In this document: positions 29,078 to 37,203 of the stretch, in pieces
How the letters are laid out: every line of letters starts with the position of its first letter
How positions within the stretch are numbered: position 1 is the stretch's first letter
Assembly: GCA_034521715.1 (NCBI GenBank)
Contig: JAXHLY010000010.1
Coordinates: 62,001 to 126,000, forward strand
Length of the DNA stretch: 64,000 nt
Reading direction: 5' to 3'
DNA from: Methylohalomonas sp034521715
Lineage (GTDB): Bacteria; Pseudomonadota; Gammaproteobacteria; Methylohalomonadales; Methylohalomonadaceae
The notes under the pieces: generated by a model
Database searches by the model: none
Told to the model about the DNA's origin: nothing
Seen by the model: only the letters and a program-made list of their open reading frames with translations
Position numbers and translations under genes: made by a program

Positions 29078-30121
29078 TCAATCAATCCAGAACGCACCGC
29101 GCAGGCGTTCGAGCCGCCAGTCGTCGGCCGCATTATTACGGCATGCACCGAAACGGTAGGAAGGCGGAAACACCGGCAGGGTGAAGCGCAGATCGACAAA
29201 CCAGACGCAGACGCCGTTGCCTTTACGTTCGATGTGGTCGAGTACAGGAAACAAAGCAAAGCGTCGAAACGGTGCCAATGCATCGTCCTGCCATGCCGCC
29301 CGTGCCAGTGCCGTGTCCAATGCGCTGCTGCCGAATTGCCAATGATGCCGCCAGCTGATTTCAGATACCGGATCATGGGCCGCGGACATGCGTCGTAACA
29401 GGCCGGCTTCACTGTCCGGGGTTGCCCGCCGCCCGGGATAAAGATCCACCCAGGCCTCGTCATAACCATCGGGACCGGATACCAGCACTTTCCAGTGAAA
29501 CGGCCCCGGCGGCTGGGGCAGGGCGTGGACTTCGGCATCAACAAGCGCCCGTGTTTTGACATGGCTGGCGCCGATGGCCAGCGCCTGGCGATGCAGTGCC
29601 ATCTGCCAGCCGACGTACACGATCAGCAGCGCCAGGGTGATGACGGCTGCAGCCCGCCCATGTGGCAGCAGCAGTATCGAGAACAGACCGGTAACGGCAA
29701 TGACGCTGAATACCGGATCGAACAGGTATAGCCATGGGACGAAATAACGCTGGCCCGAAAATGGTGACAGCAGCATCGGCCCATAGGCGGTGAGCGCATC
29801 ACCGGCGATGTGAATGGCGAGACCCAGGCAGACCGGGATATAGAACGCCTGCCAGCGATATCTGCCCCGGCCGGCGCGGGCACAAAGCCATGCCAGCAAT
29901 AACCCCCATAGTGGCAGCAGCAGCGAATGGGTCGGTCCCTGGTGCCAGTTGAGATAGGTCAGGGTATCGACCAGCCGCAGCGCGAAATCGACATCGGGAA
30001 ATACGGCCGCCGCCGCGCCCGCCAGCATGCGGCATCGAACAGCGGGCTGCCCGGACTTTTGCTTGCCGCTGGTTGCCCGTACCAGCAGGGCGCCGGTGAC
30101 CGCGTGGGTGAGGGTGTCCAA
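29078..30121 (-). CDS. membrane-bound metal-dependent hydrolase, YdjM-like (DUF457)
   Basis: 347 residues with four or five N-terminal membrane segments. The pattern MDTLTHAVTGALL, AAVFPDVDFALRL, HQGPTHSLLLPLWG and LAIHIAGDALTAYG gives conserved His/Asp residues near the membrane face, typical of the YdjM/YbcI/YfhO-type membrane hydrolase family. The C-terminal half is soluble and variable. In E. coli ydjM is an SOS gene of unknown substrate; no LexA site was obvious here. It precedes no operon partner, and the TetR gene upstream is co-directional with about 24 bp between. Confidence 0.75.
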   Translation of the reverse strand: MDTLTHAVTGALLVRATSGKQKSGQPAVRCRMLAGAAAAVFPDVDFALRLVDTLTYLNWHQGPTHSLLLPLWGLLLAWLCARAGRGRYRWQAFYIPVCLGLAIHIAGDALTAYGPMLLSPFSGQRYFVPWLYLFDPVFSVIAVTGLFSILLLPHGRAAAVITLALLIVYVGWQMALHRQALAIGASHVKTRALVDAEVHALPQPPGPFHWKVLVSGPDGYDEAWVDLYPGRRATPDSEAGLLRRMSAAHDPVSEISWRHHWQFGSSALDTALARAAWQDDALAPFRRFALFPVLDHIERKGNGVCVWFVDLRFTLPVFPPSYRFGACRNNAADDWRLERLRGAFWID

Positions 30122-30145
30122 GGCCGACGTTATAGCGGGCCGAGA

Positions 30146-30796
30146 TTACCGGGCCGGGGTATGTGCCGTCGTATCGGCATTGCCGGTTTGCCGGTGTCCA
30201 CAGCCGCCGCAGAACCCGTATACCAGCCGATCCAGCCGTTCGGCCTGCAGCAATCGCCGTTCCAGGAACTGCCGGGTCCGGCGCGAGCCCGGCGAGTCAT
30301 CGTGCATCCAGCAGAAAAAGGTCAGCAGATAGATGGTGGTCAGGCCGGTTTCCTCAAGTGCCCGGCGTAGATAGATCGCATCGCGCAGGGCGGCCTCGCG
30401 GAACCATTGCACGGTCCGGCTGATCCGCAGCAGGCCGGGGATCTGTATATGCAGATGGCCCGGCTCCAGCTTGTTGTAGATCATCTGGCGGGTGACGCGG
30501 CGATGGGAAGCCAGGGCATCCAGCCAGGTCAGGATCAGCCGTTGCAGGCGCAGGCGCGGCGGCTCGTCATGGAAGCCGGGGCTTTTGCTGACCGCCAGCA
30601 TGGCCTGGTCGGCGCGGTCGAACCAGGCATCGACGATATCCTCCTTCTCGCGGAAATGACGACGGATGTCGTCCAGCGTGATATCGAGCCGTGAGGCGAT
30701 ATCGTGCAGGCGCACCGCTTCCCAGGAGGACTCCTCGGCAAGCTCCACGGCGGTGTCGACGATCGGCTCGCGAATATCGGTATCTGCACTTGACAT
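30146..30796 (-). CDS. TetR/AcrR-family regulator
   Basis: 216 residues. The N-terminal helix-turn-helix (about 12-55) reads IVDTAVELAEESSWEAVRLHDIASRLDITLDDIRRHFREKEDIVDAWFD, here quoted only by its ends: IVDTAVEL and FREKEDIVDAWF. The C-terminal part resembles the COQ9-related TetR-like group (FREAALRDAIYLRRAL, TTIYLLTFFCWMHDDS). It ends in a Cys/Gly/His-rich GFCGGCGH. Its target is unknown; it is divergent from the NlpC lipoprotein gene and may be co-transcribed with the YdjM-like gene. Confidence 0.75.
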   Translation of the reverse strand: MSSADTDIREPIVDTAVELAEESSWEAVRLHDIASRLDITLDDIRRHFREKEDIVDAWFDRADQAMLAVSKSPGFHDEPPRLRLQRLILTWLDALASHRRVTRQMIYNKLEPGHLHIQIPGLLRISRTVQWFREAALRDAIYLRRALEETGLTTIYLLTFFCWMHDDSPGSRRTRQFLERRLLQAERLDRLVYGFCGGCGHRQTGNADTTAHTPAR

Positions 30797-30951
30797 ATTT
30801 CTCAGGTAATTTCTGGAAAAACCTGCTAACTTATTGAATAGTAGGATTACACTTGCTTATATTCTGTTTTCGTCATTCTGATATGGCACACAATCAAGCG
30901 TAGCGCATCCGCCCGTTTCCGGCAGCGCTCGTGATGAATGGGAGGATCGCC

Positions 30952-31437
30952 TTGGATAAGCCGTGGATCGTCATGCTGGTATCGACGCTGCTGGCGAGTG
31001 GCTGCGGCACCGCACCCGACCGGGCGCCCGTGTCCGCCCCGGTCACGGCGCAGCCGGCAGACAGGGCGGATGTGAGGGCGGTGCTGTACGACCAGTATCG
31101 CGACTGGCGAGGCACACCCTACCGCTACGGAGGAACGCGGCGGGACGGCATCGACTGTTCCGCCTTTGTCTCAAGGACGCTGCGGGAACGGTTCGATACC
31201 GCCGTGCCGCGCACGACCGTGGAACAGTCGCGCAGCGGCAGGCCCGTGGCGCGCGGCGCATGGCAGCCCGGCGACCTGGTGTTTTTCCGCACCGGCTACA
31301 GGAAGCGCCATGTCGGCATCTATGTCGAGGACGGCTACTTTCTGCATGCCTCGGCCAGTGAAGGAGTGACGCTATCCAGCCTGGACGAGCCCTACTGGTC
31401 CTCGCGTTACTGGACCACGAGGCGGATACGGGATTAA
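30952..31437 (+). CDS. NlpC/P60 endopeptidase lipoprotein
   Basis: About 161 residues from TTG 30952, which has GGGAGG six bases upstream; in-frame GTG 30931 and ATG 30934 lack a ribosome site. The signal ends in lipobox LLASGC, giving a lipid-anchored enzyme. The NlpC/P60 domain has catalytic Cys in GIDCSAFVSRT, His in KRHVGIYVED and the third polar residue His in FLHASASEG. Relatives such as Spr/MepS and NlpC cleave D-Glu-diaminopimelate cross-links during cell-wall growth. Its 3' end overlaps the convergent YeeE-like gene. Confidence 0.85.
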   Translation: MDKPWIVMLVSTLLASGCGTAPDRAPVSAPVTAQPADRADVRAVLYDQYRDWRGTPYRYGGTRRDGIDCSAFVSRTLRERFDTAVPRTTVEQSRSGRPVARGAWQPGDLVFFRTGYRKRHVGIYVEDGYFLHASASEGVTLSSLDEPYWSSRYWTTRRIRD

Positions 31438-31859
31438 CAGGGCGGCGCCCGCCGGCAGGGCCGCAAGCCAGGTAGCGGTCATAAGGCCCACGATCATGAA
31501 TATGATGACCGCCAGCAGCAGCAGCGACCGCAGCAACAGGCGGCCGAGGCCACGGATGCCAAGTCCGCTGGTACAGCCTTTGCCCAGCCGTGTCCCGAAG
31601 CCGACGGGCAGAAGGGGGTATGGTCTGGCCATGCCAGGCGACCGGATTCAGGCCACTGCGTACGGCCATCCAGTCACCGGCGATCAGGCCGGACAGAAAG
31701 AGTAGCTGCCAGAACCGGCTGCCACCCACCCGCCTGTAACAGACCATCGAAGAAGATGCCGCTGACACCGGTGATTTTGCCTGGCATTGCATGTAGCAGA
31801 ATCGCGGCAAGACTGATAACCAGACCACCGGCGGAGGCAGTCCCCGGACAGTGGCTCGC
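31372..31859 (-). CDS. YeeE/YedE-like (DUF6691) sulfur transporter, frame broken at least twice
   Basis: Pieces in three frames join into a small membrane protein: SLAAILLHAMPGKITGVSG, then LFLSGLIAGDWMAVRSG, then VGFGTRLGKGCTSGLGIRG and LGRLLLRSLLLLAVIIFMIV. The GFGTRLGxGCTSGxG signature with its Cys is diagnostic of the YeeE/YedE (TsuA/PmpAB) family, which imports thiosulfate or sulfur species. Breaks lie near 31700 and 31620; the start is unclear and the C-terminus may be shorter than given. Divergent from the CsoR-family gene across a CsoR-type operator, so it probably belongs to the same persulfide regulon. Confidence 0.65.
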
Positions 31860-31874
31860 TCAAGATTGCTACCT

Positions 31875-31888
31875 TACCCCCTAGGGTA
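31875..31888. promoter_or_regulatory. CsoR-family operator in the divergent promoter
   Basis: TACCC-CCTA-GGGTA inverted repeat, the G-tract operator type of CsoR/CstR repressors. It overlaps a likely promoter for the repressor gene (TTGCTA at 31866, TAGTAT at 31889, 17-bp spacer) and lies just before the divergent YeeE-like gene, so one site could control both. Confidence 0.7.
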
Positions 31889-31923
31889 TAGTATGGGCGT
31901 TATATGGCAAACAGGTAACACCG

Positions 31924-32196
31924 ATGGACGAATGGCAGGAGAATAAAGATCGGCTGCTGGCCCGGCTAAAGCGCGTGGAAGGCCAGGTCCGTGCCCTGAA
32001 CGGCATGGTGGAGCGTGAAGAGGATTGTGAAAAAATCGTTCAGCAACTCGCCGCTGCACGCAAGGCACTGGACCGGACCTTCTTCGACCTGATGTCCTGC
32101 ATGACCAGACGTGAACTGTCCGAGGCCGGTATCAAAAGCAAAACCGTAACGCATAAACTGGATGAACTGACCCAGTTGCTGACGCGATATGGTTGA
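31924..32196 (+). CDS. CsoR/CstR-family transcriptional repressor
   Basis: 90 residues, DUF156 fold: RLLARLKRVEGQVRALNGMV, EDCEKIVQQLAAARKALDRT. Family members are tetrameric repressors sensing Cu, Ni, formaldehyde or persulfides. Cys35 is conserved, but the second Cys is Cys59 (LMSCM), 24 residues later, where CstR and CsoR have it 29 later; the His of copper and formaldehyde sensors is missing. With TauE/SafE and persulfide dioxygenase genes downstream, a persulfide (CstR-like) sensor is the best inference. It overlaps the next gene by eight bases and has a matching operator upstream. Confidence 0.85.
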   Translation: MDEWQENKDRLLARLKRVEGQVRALNGMVEREEDCEKIVQQLAAARKALDRTFFDLMSCMTRRELSEAGIKSKTVTHKLDELTQLLTRYG

Positions 32197-33016
32197 AATA
32201 TTCATATTGTTGCTTGGCAGTATTGTCGGTGTTGTGCTCGGACTGACCGGCGCCGGCGGTTCCGTGATCGCAGTGCCATTGCTGATGCTTGGACTTGGTT
32301 GGACACTGCCGCAGGCGGTACCGGTGGCACTGCTGGCGGTAGCCCTATCTGCATTGTCCGGCATGTTTACCGTAACCAGACGTAATCTGGTTTGCTATCG
32401 TGCCGCCATATTAATGGCCGCGCTGGGTCTTGCATCGGCGCCTGCCGGCATTTGGCTGGCACAATGGCTGCCCCATATGTGGCTGCTGATACTATTTGCC
32501 ATTGTTCTGGTTGCCGTCGCAATCCGCATGTATCTGCAGGCGACCTATTCACCGGCCGACAGCAGTATCGTTCGCGCCGCCATAGATTGGCAGGACAGCA
32601 ATCCCGTCTGCCGTTTTCATCCGGATACCGGCAAGCTTGCATGGTCATCCCCCTGTGCCGTCGTGCTCGCACTGGGTGGCGCTGTTACCGGCCTGATGTC
32701 GGGACTTATCGGCGTCGGTGGTGGCTTTATTATTGTTCCCGCTTTACGGCATTTGACCCAGTTGAGCATGCACGCCGCCGTGGGTACTTCACTGATGGTC
32801 ATTGCCTTGATAAGCACTGCGGGATTCGCCGGCGCCATGCTGCAGGGCATTCCTGTCGCCTGGTCCGTGGCAGTGCCATTCGTCGGCGGCGCAATCCTCG
32901 GTATGGCGGGTGGCCGTTCTCTGGCACCATTTCTGGCCGGGCCATTATTGCAGAAAGCCTTTGCCCTGCTGATGATACTGGCATCAGCAGGACTTGTTGG
33001 CGGTCTGTTTCATTAA
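32189..33016 (+). CDS. TauE/SafE-family permease
   Basis: 275 residues, about eight membrane segments in two repeats: LTGAGGSVIAVPLLMLGLG in the first half and LIGVGGGFIIVPALRHL in the second, the TSUP family signature. TSUP proteins export or import sulfur compounds such as sulfite, taurine metabolites or thiosulfate. It starts inside the repressor gene and is followed 16 bp later by the persulfide dioxygenase gene, so a role in moving sulfite or thiosulfate during persulfide oxidation is likely. Confidence 0.87.
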   Translation: MVEIFILLLGSIVGVVLGLTGAGGSVIAVPLLMLGLGWTLPQAVPVALLAVALSALSGMFTVTRRNLVCYRAAILMAALGLASAPAGIWLAQWLPHMWLLILFAIVLVAVAIRMYLQATYSPADSSIVRAAIDWQDSNPVCRFHPDTGKLAWSSPCAVVLALGGAVTGLMSGLIGVGGGFIIVPALRHLTQLSMHAAVGTSLMVIALISTAGFAGAMLQGIPVAWSVAVPFVGGAILGMAGGRSLAPFLAGPLLQKAFALLMILASAGLVGGLFH

Positions 33017-33032
33017 TCGTTGGAGTCTCGAT

Positions 33033-33722
33033 ATGTTGTTCAGACAGTTATTCGATCATGAATCCAGCACCTATACCTATCTGCTGGCATCCCGCAAGGG
33101 TGGAGAAGCACTGCTGATAGATCCGGTTATCGAGCAGACGGAGGTCTATCTGCAACTTGTCGAACAGCTGGATTTACAGCTTGTCGTGGCTGTTGATACC
33201 CATACCCATGCCGATCATATTACCGCACTGGGCAGGCTGCGTGACGCCAGCACTTGCGCGACAATGATCGGGCTGCAGTCCAAATCGGACTGCGCCTCCG
33301 CGCATTTCGCTGATGGCGACAAGCTCAGGCTGGACGGTCTTGAACTGACGGCCCTTTATACCCCCGGACATACCGATGATTCATACAGCTTTGTCATGGA
33401 GGACCGTGTGTTTACCGGTGATATTCTGCTGATTCGCGGCACGGGTCGTACGGATTTTCAGCACGGCGATCCGGAACAGGCCTATGACAGTCTGTTTAAT
33501 AAAATTCTCGGGTTGCCGGATGAGACACTGGTTTACCCGGCACATGATTACAAGGGCTGGACAGTCTCGACGATTGAGGAAGAACGCCGCTTTAACCCGC
33601 GCCTGCAGGTCAACTCCGCAAAAGAATATGCCCGGATCATGGATAATCTGGATTTGCCGAACCCGAAAATGATGGATGTGGCGGTACCCGCTAATCTGCG
33701 TTGTGGCCGACTGCCGGATTGA
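33033..33722 (+). CDS. persulfide dioxygenase (ETHE1/Blh type)
   Basis: 229 residues from ATG 33033 (MLFRQLFDHESSTYTYLL). Metallo-beta-lactamase fold with DTHTHADHITALGRLR (His-x-His-x-Asp-His), TPGHTDDSYSF, FTGDILLIRGTGRTDFQ and VYPAHDYKGWTVSTI; the pattern and the DLPNPKMMDVAVPANLRCG tail match ETHE1-like persulfide dioxygenases. These Fe(II) enzymes oxidise glutathione persulfide to sulfite and glutathione. No rhodanese domain is fused. Last gene of the probable repressor-permease-dioxygenase operon. Confidence 0.92.
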   Translation: MLFRQLFDHESSTYTYLLASRKGGEALLIDPVIEQTEVYLQLVEQLDLQLVVAVDTHTHADHITALGRLRDASTCATMIGLQSKSDCASAHFADGDKLRLDGLELTALYTPGHTDDSYSFVMEDRVFTGDILLIRGTGRTDFQHGDPEQAYDSLFNKILGLPDETLVYPAHDYKGWTVSTIEEERRFNPRLQVNSAKEYARIMDNLDLPNPKMMDVAVPANLRCGRLPD

Positions 33723-33725
33723 ACA

Positions 33726-34022
33726 ATGGCGGATTGGTATCTTTATCTGGTCAGGACGAGGCAGAATACGATTTATACGGGCATAGCGACGGATGTCGAT
33801 CGCCGGTTGCGCGAACACGGCGTCGGTGGCGACAGTGCAGCCCGCTACTTGCGTGGCCGCGGACCGCTGGAACTGGTTTACCGCGTCCGGGTCGGTGATC
33901 GATCACTGGCACTGCGGCTGGAATACGCCATCAAGCAATTGTCGCGCCGTCAAAAGGACCTGATTATTGCCGGTACGCCTGACAGGCGCAGCCTGCTGCA
34001 GCTGTTGGATGTGGCACCCTGA
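33726..34022 (+). CDS. GIY-YIG domain protein, YhbQ type
   Basis: 98 residues, a single GIY-YIG nuclease domain: WYLYLVRTRQNTIYTGIATDVDRRLREH, of which WYLYLV and IYTGI are the namesake strands, then RYLRGRGPLELVYR and RLEYAIKQLSRRQK. This matches the stand-alone UPF0213/YhbQ group, possibly nucleases acting on damaged or branched DNA. It begins three bases after the dioxygenase stop, so may be co-transcribed. Confidence 0.88.
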   Translation: MADWYLYLVRTRQNTIYTGIATDVDRRLREHGVGGDSAARYLRGRGPLELVYRVRVGDRSLALRLEYAIKQLSRRQKDLIIAGTPDRRSLLQLLDVAP

Positions 34023-34026
34023 ATCA

Positions 34027-34494
34027 ATGGAACGCAGTATTACCGGCTTTCATCGGGATGACGAGAATGACTGGGTAGCGGAGCTCGATTGCGGCCATGG
34101 CCAGCATGTCCGCCACAGACCGCCGTTTTTCAATCGTCCGTGGGTGGTGACCGAGTCGGGTCGTAACGAGAAACTGGGTTTGAAGCTCGATTGTGTCCGC
34201 TGTGATCGGCGGGAAATGCCAGAAACGGCCAGTTGCTATCAATCCACGCCGGTCTTTAGCGAAAAAACGCTCCCGGCGGCTTTGTTAAAACAGCACACGA
34301 CTGCAACTGGTACCTGGGCCAGGGTAATAGTGACTGCAGGTGAAATCGGCTGCCGTATCCATGAACCAGTCAATCAGCACTTCCAGGTGACACCGGCGCA
34401 TCCTGGAATAATCCCGCCGGAAATAACACATTGCCTGGAGCCGAGAGGCGCGGTGGAATTATATATCGAGTTCTATCGTTTGCAGCAAACGTAA
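34027..34494 (+). CDS. DUF3565 zinc-binding domain fused to DUF1971 (TehB/YeaR-like) domain
   Basis: 155 residues from ATG 34027. The N-terminal part (about 1-62) is DUF3565: ITGFHRDDENDWVAELDCGHGQHVRH with CGHGQH and a later LDCVRCDR forming a likely zinc site. The C-terminal part (about 66-150) is DUF1971: VFSEKTLPAALLKQHTTATG, GTWARVIVTAGEI, TPAHPGIIPPEITHCLEP, a small cupin-like beta fold as in YeaR and the TehB N-terminus. Tellurite or oxidative-stress roles are suggested for relatives but not shown. It starts four bases after the GIY-YIG stop. Confidence 0.75.
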   Translation: MERSITGFHRDDENDWVAELDCGHGQHVRHRPPFFNRPWVVTESGRNEKLGLKLDCVRCDRREMPETASCYQSTPVFSEKTLPAALLKQHTTATGTWARVIVTAGEIGCRIHEPVNQHFQVTPAHPGIIPPEITHCLEPRGAVELYIEFYRLQQT

Positions 34495-34503
34495 ACCGGC
34501 TAT

Positions 34504-35523
34504 TTACAGTAACGGCAATTTGTAGGGGGCACCGGCGATTTCGCGCACCAGTCCCGGTACCAGGTAACCGGGCAGTATCACTCTCAGGTTCGTAATCAAT
34601 TCCCTGGCTTTATCGTCTGTAATATTGAAATGTGCCGCGCCATCGACGGCATCCGGGAGATGCAGATAGTAGGGCAGTACATCGTTTGCAAAAAGCCTTT
34701 CACTCAATTCCGCCAGCGTTGCCACTGAGTCATTCACGCCTTTCAGTAATACTGCCTGATTCAGCAGATGTATGCCGGCCGCATGTAACGCCTGCAGGCC
34801 TTCCGCAGCGGCAGCACTGATTTCCCGGGGATGATTGACGTGTACGACAAGAACGGGTTTGAGTGACAGGCCGGTCAGCCAGCCGATCAATGCAGGCGTA
34901 ATACGTTCCGGTAAAACAACCGGCATGCGGCTGTGGATACGCAGCCTTTTCAGATGGGAAATGCGTTCGAGATCGGCCGCAAGCCGTGCCAGCCGGGTAT
35001 CGGGCAATGACAGGGGATCGCCACCGCTGAAAATGACTTCGGTAATGGTCCCGTCATAACGCAGGTACTCTAGAACGCCACTCCAGGCTTTACGTGTCGG
35101 TGTGGAGTCGGCATAGGGGAAATGCCGGCGGAAGCAGTAACGGCAATGGATGGCACAGGCACCGGTCAGCGTCAGCAGGGCGCGGCCGTGATACTTGTGC
35201 AGCAGGCCGGGCCGTTTTTGTGACTGCCGATCGCCGACCGGGTCCGGGCCGAAACCCGCCGTCGGTCGGTCCTCGGCCGCCAGCGGCAGGATCTGTCTCA
35301 GCAGCGGGTCGTCAGGGTCTGCATACTGAATCTGTCCCAGGTAGGCCGGTGGTACACGCAGCGGAAACTGCCGCAGCCCGGTATCGGCCAGCGGTATATC
35401 GTGATTGTCCAGACCGAGCCGGTTGAGCAGCTCGGCTGCCGGCAATGTTGACTCCTGCAGTATCTTCCGCCACTGATCGGTTGAACTATCGGACTGCACG
35501 ATGGATTCGCTTCGCGGTATCAT
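34504..35523 (-). CDS. epmB: EF-P beta-lysylation protein EpmB (lysine 2,3-aminomutase)
   Basis: 339 residues. Radical SAM core with CAIHCRYCFRRHFPY (three Cys for the 4Fe-4S cluster) and a GGDPLSLPD loop; PLP is bound at a later Lys (KPVLVVHVNHPREI region, ending QAVLLKGVND). EpmB converts L-lysine to (R)-beta-lysine for EpmA to attach to EF-P. Divergent from efp, which lies only 122 bp away, with epmA directly after efp: the complete EF-P beta-lysylation set. Confidence 0.93.
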   Translation of the reverse strand: MIPRSESIVQSDSSTDQWRKILQESTLPAAELLNRLGLDNHDIPLADTGLRQFPLRVPPAYLGQIQYADPDDPLLRQILPLAAEDRPTAGFGPDPVGDRQSQKRPGLLHKYHGRALLTLTGACAIHCRYCFRRHFPYADSTPTRKAWSGVLEYLRYDGTITEVIFSGGDPLSLPDTRLARLAADLERISHLKRLRIHSRMPVVLPERITPALIGWLTGLSLKPVLVVHVNHPREISAAAAEGLQALHAAGIHLLNQAVLLKGVNDSVATLAELSERLFANDVLPYYLHLPDAVDGAAHFNITDDKARELITNLRVILPGYLVPGLVREIAGAPYKLPLL

Positions 35524-35645
35524 GGTGGTTTTGGACAGTATCCAGGCCGGTCGCTGAATTTTAACAGCCAGCCCCGGCCGGCTACATTATCCCAACAGTC
35601 TGTTGAAGGACAGTCTTCATTAAGAACCGAGTCGATGACATCAAC

Positions 35646-36212
35646 ATGGCAAACTACAGTACCAATGAATTCAAGAGTGGCCTGAAGGTCATGCTGGATG
35701 GCGATCCTTGCACCATCGTCGAGAATGAATTCGTCAAGCCCGGCAAGGGTCAGGCCTTTAACCGCGTCAAGCTGCGCAATCTGATAACAGGGCGCATCCT
35801 CGAAAAAACCTTCAAGTCCGGCGATACGCTCGAGGGCGCGGATGTTCTCGATCTGGAAATGCAGTATCTCTACAGTGACGGCGAGATGTGGCATTTCATG
35901 GATCCCAATACCTTTGAGCAGCATGCCGCCGACGAAAAGGCCATGGCCGATGCCGCCAAATGGCTGAAGGGCGAGGAAACCTGCACTGTCACACTGTACA
36001 ACGGCCGGCCTTTGAACGTGATGCCGCCCAACACCGTTACGCTGCAGATCACACAGACCGATCCGGGCGTGCGTGGTGATACCGCCACCGGCGGTACCAA
36101 GCCCGCCACCCTGGAAACAGGCGCTGTGGTCAAGGTGCCGCTGTTCATCGAGGAAGGCGAGGTCATCAAGGTGGATACCCGCAGTGGTGAATACCTGAGC
36201 CGCGCCAAGTGA
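35646..36212 (+). CDS. efp: translation elongation factor P
   Basis: 188 residues, the standard EF-P length. The modification site is Lys34 in FVKPGKGQAFNRVK, identical to the beta-lysylated loop of E. coli EF-P. Three beta-barrel domains end with GEVIKVDTRSGEYLSRAK. EF-P relieves ribosome stalling at proline runs. Neighbouring epmB and epmA predict a beta-lysine on Lys34. Confidence 0.97.
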   Translation: MANYSTNEFKSGLKVMLDGDPCTIVENEFVKPGKGQAFNRVKLRNLITGRILEKTFKSGDTLEGADVLDLEMQYLYSDGEMWHFMDPNTFEQHAADEKAMADAAKWLKGEETCTVTLYNGRPLNVMPPNTVTLQITQTDPGVRGDTATGGTKPATLETGAVVKVPLFIEEGEVIKVDTRSGEYLSRAK

Positions 36213-36225
36213 CCGTATCAGCGAC

Positions 36226-37194
36226 ATGAGCAGCTTACCCGAAACCGATATTGCATCTGACTGGCCGCCGGTCGCCGGCCGCGACATGCTCGAACTCAGG
36301 GCCGGGCTGCTGGCGGCCATACGCGGTTTCATGGCTGAGCGCGGTGTGCTCGAAGTTGAAACGCCACTTCTGTCGGCCACGGCGGTCTCCGACCCTGCAC
36401 TGGAGTCTTTCATGGTGCAGGGCAATGACGGGATGAAGTTTTATCTGCAGGCGTCACCGGAATTTGCCATGAAACGGTTGCTGGCGACAGGCAGCGGACC
36501 GATCTACCAGATCGCAAAAGTCTTTCGTGATGATGAGCGTGGCCGCCGGCATCATCCGGAGTTCTCCATGCTGGAGTGGTATCGCCCCGGTTTCGAAGTT
36601 GATGACATGCTGGAGGAAGTGGATGCGCTGTTGCAGCAGCTGAAACTGCCGGCAACCGTACGGTTTGATTACGCTGATTTGTTTCGTCAGGCACTGGGCA
36701 CCGATCCGCATACCGCCGATCATCACACACTGCAGAAACTCGCAACGGCAAACGGTCTGGCCGGCGACGGACTGTCATCTGCCCAGCTGCTTGATTATCT
36801 GTTCAGTGAAGCGGTGATAGCGCAATTGCAAAATCATCCTTGTGCGGTGGTGAAGGATTTTCCGGTACAGCAGGCGGCGCTTGCGCACATCCGTCCAGGC
36901 CAGCCGCCGGTGGCCGAACGTTTCGAACTGTTCGTCGACGGTGTGGAGATCGGTAACGGCTTTCAGGAACTGACGGACGCCGCCGAACAGCGGCGCCGTT
37001 TCCTCGCCGATCAGGCCGAACGCCGCCGTCGTGGCCTGCCCGTGCGGCCACTGGATGAACACCTGCTGGCCGCACTCGCCGCCGGCCTGCCGGACTGCTG
37101 CGGTATTGCCCTTGGCCTCGATCGCCTGCTGATGATCCTGGCGGGTGTCAGTCATATCGACTCGGTGCTCGCATTTCCGTGTGAAAGGGCCTGA
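36226..37194 (+). CDS. epmA: EF-P--lysine lysyltransferase EpmA
   Basis: 322 residues; a truncated class II lysyl-tRNA synthetase catalytic core without an anticodon-binding domain. Motif 2 is FRDDERGRRHHPEFSMLEWYR, quoted here as VFRDDERG and HHPEFSMLEW; motif 3 is GIALGLDRLLMIL. It uses ATP to load beta-lysine on EF-P Lys34. It follows efp by 13 bp, so co-expression is likely. Confidence 0.94.
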   Translation: MSSLPETDIASDWPPVAGRDMLELRAGLLAAIRGFMAERGVLEVETPLLSATAVSDPALESFMVQGNDGMKFYLQASPEFAMKRLLATGSGPIYQIAKVFRDDERGRRHHPEFSMLEWYRPGFEVDDMLEEVDALLQQLKLPATVRFDYADLFRQALGTDPHTADHHTLQKLATANGLAGDGLSSAQLLDYLFSEAVIAQLQNHPCAVVKDFPVQQAALAHIRPGQPPVAERFELFVDGVEIGNGFQELTDAAEQRRRFLADQAERRRRGLPVRPLDEHLLAALAAGLPDCCGIALGLDRLLMILAGVSHIDSVLAFPCERA

Positions 37195-37203
37195 CGCCTA
37201 CCC

